Positions 35,810-48,279 are shown, numbered from the stretch's first letter. The stretch: 64,000 nucleotides of DNA from Brassica napus (GCF_020379485.1 NC_063439.1:17946598-18010597); one strand, 5' to 3'. Made by a program: numbers and translations. Notes: generated by a model from the letters alone, not told the origin.

Positions 35810-37126
35810 CAACTTCAACTGATTCATTCACCCATAAACTTGGTACAAGACATTTTGACACACAATGTTTCTACCACATATACAACACTGCATCTTAGCA
35901 ACACTCTGGAACACTCACTAGGTGAAAACTCACTCGGATCCAGCGCAGCCTAGAGTACAATGCTGTATTTTTTAACCACAGTGAGATGAGAGAGCTCCAC
36001 GACTCGAAGCAAACCATCTCTTAAACCACCTAATTAGACCTCATGATACAGACACGTTTACTAACTTAATGAGACAATCCTAAAAACGAGATTACAAATT
36101 ATACCAAGCTGTTGGTCCCTTAAGATCGGCGTGATAAACTTGACCCAACAACATCATCACCTTAGGCGTGTTCCCGCATTAGTTTTGTACCACCAGCTTT
36201 CAACGTGCTGATCCTCAGCCATAAAACCGGACAAACCTATCCGGAATGAAAGATCGAGCCTTGGTAGCCAGCACGAACCGGAACTGTGAATCCAAGTTTC
36301 CAGCGGTGTGGGGCTCGGACCACCGACTAAATTGATTTTCGCCGGCGCTGGGATGTCGAACCACCACCACGTACCCCTTAAAGGTAAGCTCCTCCAGTCG
36401 ACCACTCCTTCGTCGCAGACCTTCGGTACATGTTATCCCCGAAAACCAGAAGACAAACCACCTTTCACTCGCCGTCAATCCTTGCCTCCGAAAGTCTCAC
36501 CTCCATGTGCGAAGGTAGATCCATGACGGAGAACTCATCACACCGAGTCACGCGCCACCACCGGTTAGGAATCGCCACAGATCTGTAAAGGGAAAATCAG
36601 ATCTTGCTCATCCTCAAGCTCTAAACGCCGACCCACTTCTCTTTCGTCGCCACCACAGCCTCGCCGCTGTTCCAGAGGGAGCCGGAATGCGACGCCAACG
36701 GATCCGGAGATCCGCCGGGAAAATCCCAACTAACCCAGAATCAACGAGCAAGGAGACCAGATGAAAGACAGAAAAGAAGAGAGCAAAGGAAAAAGGAGAT
36801 GAGGGGAAAGGAGGAGCCTCCGGCACCGGCACCGCCGGACCGGAGTTAGGGTTTCACGGCTTTGATGTTAGAGATGGACGAGAGCGTTTGTTAGAGAGAG
36901 AAGTTTTTTTTTTCACCTCAGATGCTTTATTATCAGTTTTTTCATTTTTTTGTTTAGAGTTTAGGTTTAAGGGTTTAGAGTTGGGGAGTAGGATTTTGGG
37001 GATAAGATTTCAAATTTTAAAAAAAAAAAAAATTCAAAAGATAAAATGCTACTTTGGTCATTTTAGTTTTTGAAAATTATTTTTGTGACATGAACTTAGA
37101 AATGTGATATTTTGGAGATTTGCCCG
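35560..37126. mobile_element. MULE-like MITE with telomere-like interior, host to a nested retroposon
   Basis: Left end AGAAAATGACTAGGATAACAC...AACCAAAATAGCAC and right end (read inward) GGGCAAATCTCCAAAATATC...ATGACCAAAGTAGCAT are imperfect inverted repeats. Flanks TGTTATTAG (35551-35559) and TGTTATTAA (37127-37135) form a 9-bp duplication with one mismatch. The interior is a degenerate TTTAGGG-like repeat (35690-35775 and 36950-36990), typical of an abundant Brassicaceae MITE. A poly(A) retroposon is inserted in that interior. Confidence 0.7.
35776..36949 (-). mobile_element. non-autonomous poly(A) retroposon, copy 2 (Sadhu-like)
   Basis: On the minus strand this ends in a poly(A) of about 30 (seen as T at 35776-35806) and matches copy 1 at 17270-18369 over its 3' part and in the CTCCGGTCCGGC-containing 5' part. 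The sequence GTTTAGAGTTTAGG occurs directly on both sides (35761-35774 and 36951-36964), as a target duplication should, though the surrounding repeat makes this less certain. The long A tail suggests a younger insertion than copy 1. No conserved protein frame. Confidence 0.72.
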
Positions 37127-39973
37127 TGTTATTAAATATATTTTGGTCTTGATCGTCCAAAACGTAACACGATTGGATGACTAAAAAACAATTGCAATGT
37201 TTGTTTCTCTCTCGAGTCGGTATGATCTCACAACCACCGAACCACAACACAAAATGTAACTATTGCGGCCACTGGTGACCGTACCGCCCCAAACGCAAAT
37301 TAAAATATAACCTTTGTTCGGGACTGCACTAGACATAACGCGTGTGCGCGTATAGGCCCTTGCACCAAATCAATTAGTAGGAGATTATACAGACTAGTAG
37401 AGAGTAATTTAGTGGTTTCTATGGGTTTATATAATATGAATCATTAATAATGTGGACAGATGGTGTAGTGGTCAGTGATTTTGTTATTTATCACGTGTCA
37501 TGGGTTCGAATACAGGTGTGTGTTTTTGGTCTATTTTATAACCTTTTAGGTTAAATGAAATGAATACGAAAATAATCATGTCTTTTACCTCAAATCCGCA
37601 ATTCTTAGAACTAACTACAGTTGCCATTTTTTTTTGTGATTTCCATTGCTTTTCTTGCTAATCTTATATGTTTTAATCAACCTATGATAAATCTATTAAA
37701 GAACATTTAATTTCGGATTCCAAATCTACAAAAATGATAAGTTCAACTTTTCCGATTAACTGAACCCTACGTTCAAGGCCAAATCGCAATACGCTTTTCT
37801 GGTGTGACTTTCCGGTAGCCTTAAGCCGCATTTTTGAACAAGGCATATATAACTAATTAATTTCTTCAATAAATTAAACAAAAGAACTTTATTTGAAGAT
37901 GTCGCATTCAATAGTTGGTAGATATAGCTCTAAAAGATCATATCACTTCTCTATCACACACACATAGAAAGTGAAACTTATTCAACACTTCAGGTAGAGA
38001 GAGGAAGAGAGTGATAGCTAAGTTATAATTAAAGACTCCCAAAAATCTGAATAGAATCTTCTCTTCAGAAAGTATAGAATAAAAAATCACATAAAATAAA
38101 ATAAAAAAAGCACATTTCCTTTGCATCATGAAAGTTTTTGTCTCTGTTTACATTTACATGTGCCTATATATATGGGTTCATATAAGCCTAGAGAATCTGC
38201 CAGTATCGGAATATACATTCAGTACGTCTTTCATGATCTCAACAACATAAACAAGACAAAACGCTTTTGTCTCTTTGTCCAAGTCTACGAGGAACCAGGA
38301 GAATAACCCATTCTAAAATTCTTATAAATCTCGCATATATAAGAAGAAGATCCAAGTAAGTTTATTTCAACCATGTGCATGTGGTTTCTAGTTTTTGTGA
38401 TATACAATCCAAATATTTAACTTTGGTTTTCCAGATCTTAGGTTATAACTTATAAATATAACTACTCTCTTCCTTTTCTTATTTAAAGGACAAGACGACA
38501 TTGTTTTTTCTCCTTTTGTTGGAAAGTATGTGATGCTCATTACTTATTTCACGAATGTAGTTTTTTTTTTAATAAAACGATGTTCATTGTTATTTTTTCT
38601 CCTTTTAATAACATTTTCATGAAATATAGTGAGCATTATGGAAAGTTAACTACTTGTTTAAAACCCATGCATATATATCATGATTCTTTTTTGAAACATC
38701 TATAATATTAAAACTAAAGTACATTTTGATATTGTTTGGAAACATGAATAACAATATAAATGATAATTGTTTGGAAACATCGATAAGAGTATAAGAAAAA
38801 GATGTATAGTGTTATTTTAGTAATTTTTTTTTCTTTTAGTAATTTAATTAATATAATTAATTTAATTGTATTTCCATATTTCACACAGTTTAACAACTTC
38901 ATTAATTATATTACTTTAACAAAAAATCACATCACTATTTATATTACCAAAATAATAATAGTGCAGATTTTTATTTATTAGTTAATCAACATTATTTTTT
39001 TGTCAATTATAAAATCAAATAACTGTGTTTTGCATATGGTTAAACGTTCAGTTTATTTTGTTTTACTAAAACTTTTTTCTTTTAGTTTCAATCGGTGAAA
39101 AATTACGTAGCCAAAAATATAATTCAAAACATGTTTTTGTGAATAAAATAACAACTTAAATCAACATAATAAAAAATGTATTACATTTTTTGTCACTTAA
39201 TTTTTCACTCCATAAAATTATTTTACTAAATAAAAAACTCTTTCTATTTCACTTAATTTAGCCAAATACATATAAATAGTTCTTTTTATTAGTTTATAAA
39301 ATCAGTTAGACATGAACATTGACTATCCATTTAGGTACATGTTGTTTCTTTCAGGTATCATTTTTTTTATTGAAACTAATCCCCGCTTGAATATTTATAA
39401 ATTTATGTGTGGGTTTTGAGTTGGTCATTCTCGGTCTGGATGAGTTGGGTTTTGATGTATAGGAACCTAAAAAATATCTAAATAACAGATGTATCTGAAA
39501 CGGGTCCGGACACTTCTAAAATAATTACGACGCATCTAAAATAATTACAATTAGTTATATTACGACACATCTAAAATAATTACAACACATCTAAAATATA
39601 TGACACTAACTATGAAAAACAAATATCAATGTATACAAATGTAAAAACCAATATCCGCGCGAGATCAATCTCTTGTGTTATGTTATGCGTGGAATTTGGT
39701 ACTAACGAGAGACATTATGAGTATTCCAACGTAATATTTATGATAAATTAAAAAAAAATAACCTTTTCATGATGAAATGGATCAAATATATACTTTAAAT
39801 CATAACTATGTGTGTGGAAAATTAAACACACATCATCTCTATGTAGACTTACTTGAATACTTGATTTCACATTAGCTACATATATCTTTCTATTCACCTT
39901 TGATGATAGAGTATATGTTACACATTGCAACATTGCAACATTGCAGAAAATTAATTTTAAAAATATCAAATAT
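37127..39973. other. intergenic DNA upstream of VND6
   Basis: Apart from the tRNA-like stretch at 37453 no gene or element is clear. The last kilobase should contain VND6 promoter elements, but I did not recognise specific sites. A GC-rich patch (ATCCGCGCGAGATC near 39653) is isolated. Confidence 0.4.
37453..37522 (+). repeat. tRNA-derived SINE head (remnant)
   Basis: GGACAGATGGTGTAGTGGTC resembles the 5' arm and A box of a tRNA (box A near 37461-37471). GGGTTCGAATACAGG 40 bases later is a B box (37502-37513) with one variant position. The acceptor and T stems do not pair, so it is not a tRNA gene. The A/B-box layout is that of the head of a Brassicaceae SINE. A poly(A) end was not found. 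Confidence 0.5.
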
Positions 39974-41111
39974 ATGGAGGGTCTCTCACTCATTCCTCCC
40001 GGTTACCGATTTCATCCAACCGACGAAGAACTCGTTGACTATTATCTTAAGAAGAAAGTTGCATTTCCAGGGATGCAAGTTGATGTTATCAAAGATGTTG
40101 ATCTTTACAAAATCGAGCCATGGGACATCCAGGGTATGTATGCATTCTAACATCGTTAGTTGTTAAAGGGTAATTTTATTTAAATCAAATGACATTAAAT
40201 ATTTTTCCTATATGTTATATATTTTATAGTCGATAATGTTTCTTTTTTTTATAAATACAGAGTTATGTGGAAGAGGAACAAGAGAAGAAAGGGAATGGTA
40301 TTTCTTTAGCCACAAGGACAAGAAGTATCCAACAGGGACACGAACCAATAGAGCAACAGGCTCAGGGTTTTGGAAAGCAACAGGTCGAGACAAGGCTATA
40401 TACTCGAAGCAAGAGCTTGTGGGCATGAGGAAGACTCTTGTGTTTTACAAAGGTCGGGCCCCAAATGGTCAGAAATCGGATTGGATAATGCATGAATATC
40501 GTCTTGAGACAGATGAAAATGGACCACCTCATGAGGAAGGATGGGTGGTTTGTCGTGCTTTCAAGAAGAAACTAACGACGATGACGAATTACAACCATCC
40601 AAGAACAATGATGGGATCATCATCATCAGGCCAAGAATCTAATTGGTTCGTGCAGCAAATGGATGTCGCTAATGGTAGATACTACCATCTTCCTGATCTA
40701 GAGAGCCCAAGAATGTTTCAAACCTCATCATCATCGTTACATCATAATGATAATGATCCTTATGGTGTTTTACTAAGCACTATCAACGCAACACCAACCA
40801 CATTAATGCAAGGAGATGACCAAGTTGATCATGGTCAAGTTATTACTAATGATGATGATCATATGATTATGATGAACACAAACACTGATAATCATAATGA
40901 TCAAGTGATGGATTGGAAAACTCTTGACAAGTTTGTTGCTTCGCAGTTAGTCATGAGCCAAGAAGACGAAGAAGTTAACAAAGACCCATCTGATAATTCG
41001 AGTGAAACATTTCATCATCTCTCTGAAGAGCAAGCAACATTGGTTTCAATGAATGCATCGCCTTCTTCTCCATGTTCCTTCTACTCTTGGTCTCAAAACA
41101 CACACCCATAA
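39974..41111 (+). CDS. VND6: NAC transcription factor VND6 (vascular-related NAC-domain 6)
   Basis: Two exons, 39974-40133 and 40261-41111, joined in the codon for Glu of IQ-ELCGRG; 336 residues against about 348 in Arabidopsis. The NAC domain covers residues 7 to about 160 with all subdomains: [104 protein letters not shown] and [12 protein letters not shown]. The C-terminal half is rich in Asn, Asp and Ser and carries the activation region ([14 protein letters not shown]). VND6 is a nuclear activator that switches on metaxylem vessel differentiation, secondary wall formation and programmed cell death. Position next to the BAG7 relic matches At5g62380. No lesion seen. Confidence 0.95.
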
Positions 41112-41696
41112 GATCCATCTTCAAACGTGCATGTGTGAATTCGAATGCCTTATTATAATTGAATTGAGGCTCATGCTTATTGATATGTCATACGCATGTC
41201 TTAACGAATTATTAATTATTATTTTTATACAAAAATTGTTTATTTATTATGTAAACTTTATAGCTTGTTTATCACCCGGTGCAACTTTATAGTTTTATGA
41301 AATATATAAACAAAGACTATAATTATTTCTAAATGTGGTTATATACATCTATTAACACAACCAACAAAAAACTTATATCATCCTTCAAGAAACACAAAAA
41401 TCAAAACAAGGACACAAGCAAAATCAAAACATAAGCAATTTAAGAAACAAGAATCTACAAAGTTTGGGAACACAAAGGGATTACACATAAACTGATATAA
41501 CACAACACACTAAAAAGACACCAGAGAGAAGATTCGAGGGTTGACTGATAAACAGACACTCCCATCATTATTATTTTTTTTCTCACCATAATTAGAAACA
41601 TTCTGAAGAAGACACTAAACAAACAAAATAGGCTAATTAAATTATTCCAATACACAACAAAAACAACCTCTCAATCACGTACCCACATAGGTTCCA
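41112..41696. other. convergent 3' regions of VND6 and the BAG7 relic
   Basis: Non-coding sequence between two converging genes. Nothing else recognised. Confidence 0.5.
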
Positions 41697-42529
41697 TCAC
41701 TCTTCTTGAGTTTCAAGCATCTGCACAATCTGAGTCACTCCCTCTACGATTTCATTGCGGATCATACTGTCTGGCATATCGAATGTTCTTCTCCTCATCG
41801 ACAACGACTTCCCTTGCTGCGGTTGCGGGTCTACAACCTCAAACACTGCTTTCATCTCATCCACCATTGATCTCTTTGCTCCTCTAACCATTACATCAAC
41901 TCCCTGATACCAAAAGTTACAAACAAGTCCCAAAAGTTCTTATCAGTCAGCACCTTAAAAACTGTCTAGCTTGATCTTACTATATAGAAAAACACTAAGA
42001 AGTACCTCTATGCAACCGTGAGGAGGAGGACAATGATCTTCTCAGAAAACTTCTAGCGCTCCTCTGCATCACGAGAGATCACGCGATTAGTTGAAGTTGT
42101 GGAATGAAGCTCTTAGCTCCTTAAGTTTGGTCTTTGTGATAGCTAGATCACGAAGAGCAAGCACGTAATGCTTTTGAGCGGCAAATCAGATAAGCTCTAA
42201 AAGACCTCTGGATCATCACAGCTGCATATTCAGGCGGCATTTCCTTGTTCTTTCCCTTCTTGGTCCTAACTGCTTCACTTCTTTTTGAATACGCCTTTAT
42301 AACCACAACCATTAAGATAAAAGCAAGTACATCAAGATGGGTCTGTATATGAAAATTAGTATTGCCACACAAGGGAGTAAAGGTTCAACTTTTGAACACA
42401 CTAATCTCAATCATGCCAATCAAAATCAAACTACTGTTTTCAGACAAGTTTATAAACTAAATACACACCAGAAAAACGTCTTAATCACATATAAACAGAG
42501 TAAAAAAACAAGAGAATATAAATAAGATG

Positions 42530-42530
<1 letters not shown>

Positions 42531-42560
<30 letters not shown>

Positions 42561-42635
42561 CTTCTTCTTCTTCTTCTTCTTCTTCTTCTTCTTCTTCTTC
42601 TTCTTCTTCTTCTTCTTCTTCTTCTTCTTCTTCTT
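42531..42635 (-). repeat. GAA/TTC triplet array 1 (about 35 units)
   Basis: Pure CTT/TTC run on the plus strand, GAA on the coding strand of the BAG7 relic. The ancestral coding text around it is Glu/Lys-rich, so the array grew from a short coding tract. Confidence 0.95.
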
Positions 42636-42778
42636 TCTCAATCTCTACGACATGTGGCTTCTCTTTCTTCTTCTCCTTTTTTCACCTTCTTCTCGCCTCC
42701 AGAGGAAGCTTTGATCGTGTACGTGTGCTGCATCTCTCCGTTCTCCCTCTCCGACTTCAACTCTGTCATCCAGTTGTA

Positions 42779-42897
42779 ACTCTTCTTCTTCTTCTTCTTC
42801 TTCTTCTTCTTCTTCTTCTTCTTCTTCTTCTTCTTCTTCTTCTTCTTCTTCTTCTTCATCTTCTTCTTCTTCTTCTTCTTCTTCTTCTTCTTCTTCT
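42779..42897 (-). repeat. GAA/TTC triplet array 2 (about 39 units, one interruption)
   Basis: As array 1, interrupted once by CTTCATCTT near 42855. Read in the BAG7 frame it would code for poly-Lys. Confidence 0.95.
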
Positions 42898-43389
42898 CTT
42901 TCTCCGCCTCAGCAGCCTCAGCCTTGGCCTTGGTCTTCTTCAGAGCAACCACATCCTTCTTCTCGCCTTAAATCTTCGTCGTCCACGTGTACTTGCCTTC
43001 CCCAGGACCCTCCAGCTCCGCCTCCCAATTGTACTTCCTCTCTCCGGAGCCCTTAGGACCGACCATTCGCTCGAACTTAGTTTCGAGCTCGGAAACTCGG
43101 TCGCAGAGATAGTGGAGAGGATACTCCGGCTCCGCCGTCTGGCGAACCAGCTGGTACTTGCAAGACGGGATATATCTTGATTTTGACCAGATCCGTCACA
43201 GTTTCGAATAGATCGAGAGGGAACGGTGATGGGAATCCGAAGGGGAAGGCGAGTTCTTCGACATCTTCATCGTCGTGGATGAAGGAAGGAAAGAATGAAG
43301 AAGGGTCGAGAATGGAGGTTTTCTCGGACAATGAGAGGAGAGCAGGTGTAGTAGGGATCGATGAGATCGAGTCTACAAATCCAGCTCAT

Positions 43390-44349
43390 GATGGTTGTTT
43401 TTGACTCGGGGTTAAGTTATCTCAGCGAATCAGGCCACGAGTGAGTATGGTGTTCAAAGTAATAATGATATCGATGCGACGATGCCTAGTGTGATAAGAA
43501 ACAAAAGCTCTTTTGATTTGTCCTTGTTTACGATGATGTCGATGAAACGAATACAAGAATGAACAAGACGACAAATTCTTGAGTTTTACGTAGAACAAGT
43601 GGGCTTCAAATGGCTAATTTGACACCTTTAAATCCGGTTCGCCATTTCCATGGTTTTTGAATTTCAATTTTCAAATAAAGCTTCCGATGCTTGCATTATA
43701 ATATGTGTAGAGTACAAGAATGTTTCTCACTAATTAGACACCCACTTGTACACTTGCCGCTCATGTGGAGGACCATAGTTGTAACCTTTACTATTTCGAT
43801 GCTCAAACTTCAGAGCAACCTCCAAGATGCTACTTTAAAGTGTATCTAAACATTAGAAATTTGATTATAAATTATAACCTTTTTGTTGACAATAAAAATA
43901 TAACCTTCTTTCGTTTTTATTATAAATTGGTATACATCAGTTTTTTGATATAAAAAAGAAAAATTGGTTTAGATAACCGGGCCGATTCATAAATTTGAAT
44001 AATTGAGAATAAACACACTTCCTACACGTATAAAAGGACCGAAAAGACCCTGAAACGTGTGAAGTATTACGGCAACAAGAGAATCTTTCGGTGGGTTTAC
44101 ACAAACCTGGTAAAAAGGTAGACGGCACATTGTGTTCGGTTTTTATCACGTGAGCCACACTACAAAAAAAAATCTTACGTGTTCTTTCGGCTGACTTTCT
44201 GACTAAGGATTGAAATGGCAAATCATATCAGGTAACCTCTAACGGCTCAATTGTCTATATCGCTTATTATATAACCTTTGCTTTGGTGAATGACCCATGT
44301 AAATCTCTCAGGCTCAGACCAGTTAAGTTGGCTATAACTTAATGGCCTA
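43390..44349. other. intergenic DNA between BAG7 relic and RPS20 fragment
   Basis: No gene recognised. An ORF of 94 codons on the minus strand (43937-44221) has no recognisable domain. Confidence 0.4.
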
Positions 44350-44356
44350 AGGCCCA
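44350..44356 (+). promoter_or_regulatory. site II-like promoter element of RPS20 (AGGCCCA)
   Basis: AGGCCCA, the reverse of TGGGCCT, about 130 bp before the RPS20 start. This motif with a telo box is the usual pair in plant ribosomal protein promoters. Confidence 0.6.
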
Positions 44357-44402
44357 AATATAATTCATCTGAATGATTAGGCCTCACAAACCCGTAAGAT
44401 AA

Positions 44403-44411
44403 TTAGGGTTT
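44403..44411 (+). promoter_or_regulatory. telo box of RPS20
   Basis: TTAGGGTTT (reverse of AAACCCTAA), about 75 bp upstream of the start codon. It is a promoter element of translation-related genes in Arabidopsis. Confidence 0.6.
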
Positions 44412-44483
44412 TCATTCCAGGAGACTTTATATTTAAGGTTAAATTTTTTTCTTCCTGGAAGAAGAAAGAAAGAAGTTGAAAAC

Positions 44484-45330
<847 letters not shown>

Positions 45331-45440
45331 GTCGGCAGGATTTCAACTATAAATACAAGCACCCCTCTTCCTCTTCATTCACTCCATATCTTCATCCTCC
45401 CTCTCACTCTCTTTACACACGAATTTGATTCATAAAAAAC

Positions 45441-46560
45441 ATGTCTTCTTCAAATTATTTTCGTTCTTGGATCGATCGACCTCATTTGGATCCAAACACG
45501 AGATTGCTTATGGAAGAATACCAACGAGGTATAACCGAATTCATGGGGTTAGTTCACCGACAACCGTAAGCAAAAACAGGTATATTAAGATGTCCTTGCT
45601 CTAATTGTAAAAATAAAAAGGTTATTAAAGAGTGGGATGTTTGGATTCATCTATATTTGAGTGGGTTTACACGAAGTTACAAAATTTGGTATCATCATGG
45701 GGAAACTGATTATGAACATGGTAGTACTAGCGAACCTCAGCCAGCGGTTAGATTAGAAGAACCAATTAGAACGGATGTAGATTATGGTGTAGGTACTGAG
45801 CAGATGGTAAATGATCATTTTAGAGGGGAAGATTTACCCAAGCCGAAGCTAGGAGATTTTATGATATGTTGGATGCTGGAAAGCAACCATTGTACGAAGG
45901 TTGCAGAGATGGTCATTCAGCTTTATCATCTGCTACAAGATTGATGGGCATTAAGACGGATTATAATTTGGCTGAAGACTGTGTGGATGCGATTGCTGAT
46001 TATGTAAAAGGTATTCTACCCGAAGATAATGTAGCTCCTGGCTCATACTACGAGGTTCAGAAACTCGTAGCTGGTCTTGGTTTATCGTATCAGGTAATAG
46101 ATGTATGCAGAGACAACTGCATGATTTATTGGAGGGCGGATGAACAGCGGGTTTCATGCAAATTTTGTGGAAAGCCTCGTTATAAAGATACGAGTGGAAG
46201 AGTTCCAGTGCCATATAAAAGGATGTGGTATTTGCCTTTGACGGAAAGGTTGCAGAGGTTGTATCTGTCTGAACGCACAACGCAACCAATGAGATGGCAT
46301 GCGGAGCACTCAACAGATGGTGAGATCAGACATCCTTCAGATGCAAAAGCGTGGAAGCATTTCCAATCAAAGTATCCCGAGTTTGCGTATGAGAGAAAAA
46401 AATGTCTACTTTGGATTATGTACTGATGGTTTCAGCCCGTTTGGCAAGAGTGGAAGACAGTATTCTCTATGGCCAGTCATTCTTACACCATACAACCTAC
46501 CCCCAAACTTGTGCTTGCGACGAGAGTTTTTGTTTCTCTCGATTCTCGTTCCCGGACCGT
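45441..46560 (+). pseudogene. TNP2-like CACTA transposase, N-terminal fragment
   Basis: ATG at 45441 (MSSSNYFRSWIDRPHLDPNT). The transposase-associated domain follows, with a premature TAA at 45567-45569 in the QPxAKTGILRC segment. The same frame then gives CPCSNCKNKKVIKEWDVWIH and LYLSGFTRSYKIWYHHG. Frameshifts lead to FYDMLDAGKQPLYEGCRDGH, ALSSATRLMGIKTDYNL and PYKRMWYLPLTERLQRLY, then MRWHAEHS. A further frameshift leads to LCTDGFSPFGKSGRQYSLWP near 46440 (start of the Transposase_21 catalytic domain). The rest of the catalytic domain is deleted at about 46560. Confidence 0.88.
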
Positions 46561-48133
46561 ATGATGTACTCGGCCGTCGACAAGGGACATCCGACTTTCA
46601 CTGACTTTCCTCTCGAGAAGCAGCATATGTGGTTTCGTCAGTTTGCGGTAAGTATTCAAATTTTTTACTTATATTTTCTATTTATTAAAACTATTTTTTT
46701 GTAAATATTAAACTATTTTCTATATTTACTAAACATTTTAAATATTATTAAAACTATTTTTTTAATTATTAAACTATTTTTTATTTATTAAAATTTTTTT
46801 TTGTAATTATTAAACTATTTTCTATATTTATTAAACTATTTTCTATATTTATTAAACATTTTAAATATTATTAAAACTATTGTTTTTAATTATTAAACTA
46901 TTTTTTATTTATTAAAACTTTTTTTTGTAATTATTAAACTATTTTCTATATTTATTAAACTATTTTTTATTTATTAAAACTTTTTTTGTAATTATTAAAC
47001 TATTTATATTTTTGTCCATAAAGTTATTAAAATATTTATTAAACTATTTCAGCAAGAATTCAACTGAAATTCCGATGATACGCTCTCTATCTATCACCAT
47101 TTTGTCCATAAAGTTATGGACAACTATGGGAAGCAGATGTACGAGTGGAAGAAGAAGTGGGAAGCAAACAAGGTAGTTTTTAATTTATTAACAATTTTTA
47201 ATTTATTAAACTATTTTTTAAATTATTAAACTATTTTTTTTAAAAAAAATTAAAAGATCCCAAAGTCGATGAACGACACGGTCTGGAAGAAGTTGTGTGC
47301 GCATTGGGATAAGGAAGAGACGAAAGAAACTTCTTCCACCAACTCCAACAACCGCAGGAGCGACCGTAAAGGGAAGGGCATCTACAAGCATAACTTGGGT
47401 GCTCAATCTATTGCCACTCTGGGGGATCGCATGGTAAGTTCAACCGTTTTTTCTTCAATTATTTAAGTTTCATAATTTTATTTTTTGTGCATTTCTTCAA
47501 ATTTCTAATGTTTGTTTAATTTATTTTTTTTCAAGGCGGAAGAAAATGAGGGCGAGCCAGTTGATGATCTCGCCCTAATGAAAAGGGCGTATACCAACAA
47601 GAAGACCGGCCAGATTGATGATGGCCTTGTGAGGGGCGTGGTCGACCTGGTCCAAACTCAAGTGTATGACGAAGTGTCTCAGCTTCAAACCGATGATGAC
47701 GATTCGACGGCTTCGACCAACTTGTCCCGGGTTCGAATCAACGAAATCGTTGAATCGGTAAGTTCTTTTTTTTTAAAGTTCAATTTATTTATTTCTTGAT
47801 TTTTATTTTATCATCAATTTATATTATTTAAATTTGGTTATTTATATTTCAGTCGGTTCCAAAGAAGAAGAGACGTTTGGTCGGTTTGGGTCGTCGCTCC
47901 CGGTCGGCTGTTCCTTCTTCTGCACCACCGCCATATGTTGATCCAGAAGTTCTTACGGCTCAGCTGAAGGACAAGGATGATCGGATATCTGCGTTGGAGA
48001 TCCAGATGGCAGCTCAACAGGCGGGCTATGAGACACGGAAGAAGCTGAACGAGCAGATGATGGAGATGATGAGGAGGATGTACCCAAACGAGGTGTTCTC
48101 GAACATTCAAGACCCGAAGTTTTTTTTTTTTTA
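46561..48133 (+). pseudogene. second CACTA gene, Transposase_24 (Ptta/En/Spm) family, N-terminally cut
   Basis: Blocks separated by introns with GTAAG donors: FTDFPLEKQHMWFRQFA (to 46647), KVMDNYGKQMYEWKKKWEAN (to about 47172), [20 protein letters not shown] (47257-47431), DDLALMKRAYTNKKTGQIDD (about 47535-47758) and SVPKKKRRLVGLGRRSRS through EVLTAQLKDKDDRISALEI, ending at a stop at 48132-48134. The C-terminal coiled coil is intact, and the start is lost in the deletion that also removed the TNP2 catalytic half. In-frame TGA near 47067 breaks the third block. The encoded protein of this family binds subterminal repeats. Confidence 0.8.
46650..47050 (+). repeat. intronic TTATTAAACTATTTT repeats
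   Basis: About 16 imperfect copies of a TTATTAAACTATTTTCTATA-like unit fill the intron between the FRQFA and QEFN blocks. Confidence 0.8.
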
Positions 48134-48279
48134 ACCAAAAACTCGGAATGTTTTATTTAACTTTGAATATTATCTACTATGTTTTCAATTTTAATTTTAA
48201 TTTTAATTTTAAATTTTCGAATTTAAATTTCAAAAATTTAAATTTTTTTAAAAAAATAATTTTTTTAAAAAATTATTTT

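Larger units (their letters stand above)
41697..43389 (-). pseudogene. BAG7: BAG7-like co-chaperone gene, disabled
   Basis: The start at 43389 gives MSWICRLDLIDPY, then the frame shifts to TSILDPSSFFPSF and LFETVTDLVKI, and shifts again to YQLVRQTAEPEYPLHYLCDR and a domain with YNWEAELEG and YTWTTKI ended by a TAA (42966-42968). After Lys/Glu-rich arrays come the IQ calmodulin motif (AAVMIQRSFRAYLICRSKAL), a 4-bp insertion, and the BAG domain (TKTKLKELRASFHNF, then in-frame stops). The last exon, GVDVMVRGAKRSMVDEMKAV to IVQMLETQEE, ends at 41697. BAG7 in Arabidopsis is an ER co-chaperone for HSP70/BiP with an IQ motif that functions in the unfolded protein response. At least four frame breaks and several stops rule out a full product. 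Position matches At5g62390. Confidence 0.85.

Noticed and set aside
37453..37522. Functional tRNA gene
   Set aside because: Boxes A and B are present, but the acceptor and T stems do not pair and no anticodon arm can be drawn.
39640..39675. Helitron-like ATCCGCGCGAGATC patch
   Set aside because: No stem, no CTRR end, and no matching 5' terminus.
42450..42952. Minus-strand poly-Lys frames
   Set aside because: They are one reading of the repeat within the BAG7 pseudogene, bounded by stops, and not independent genes.
42527..43180. Plus-strand frame of 217 codons with poly-Ser and poly-Leu
   Set aside because: It is the antisense of the GAA/TTC arrays in the BAG7 relic. Its composition comes from the triplet repeat only.
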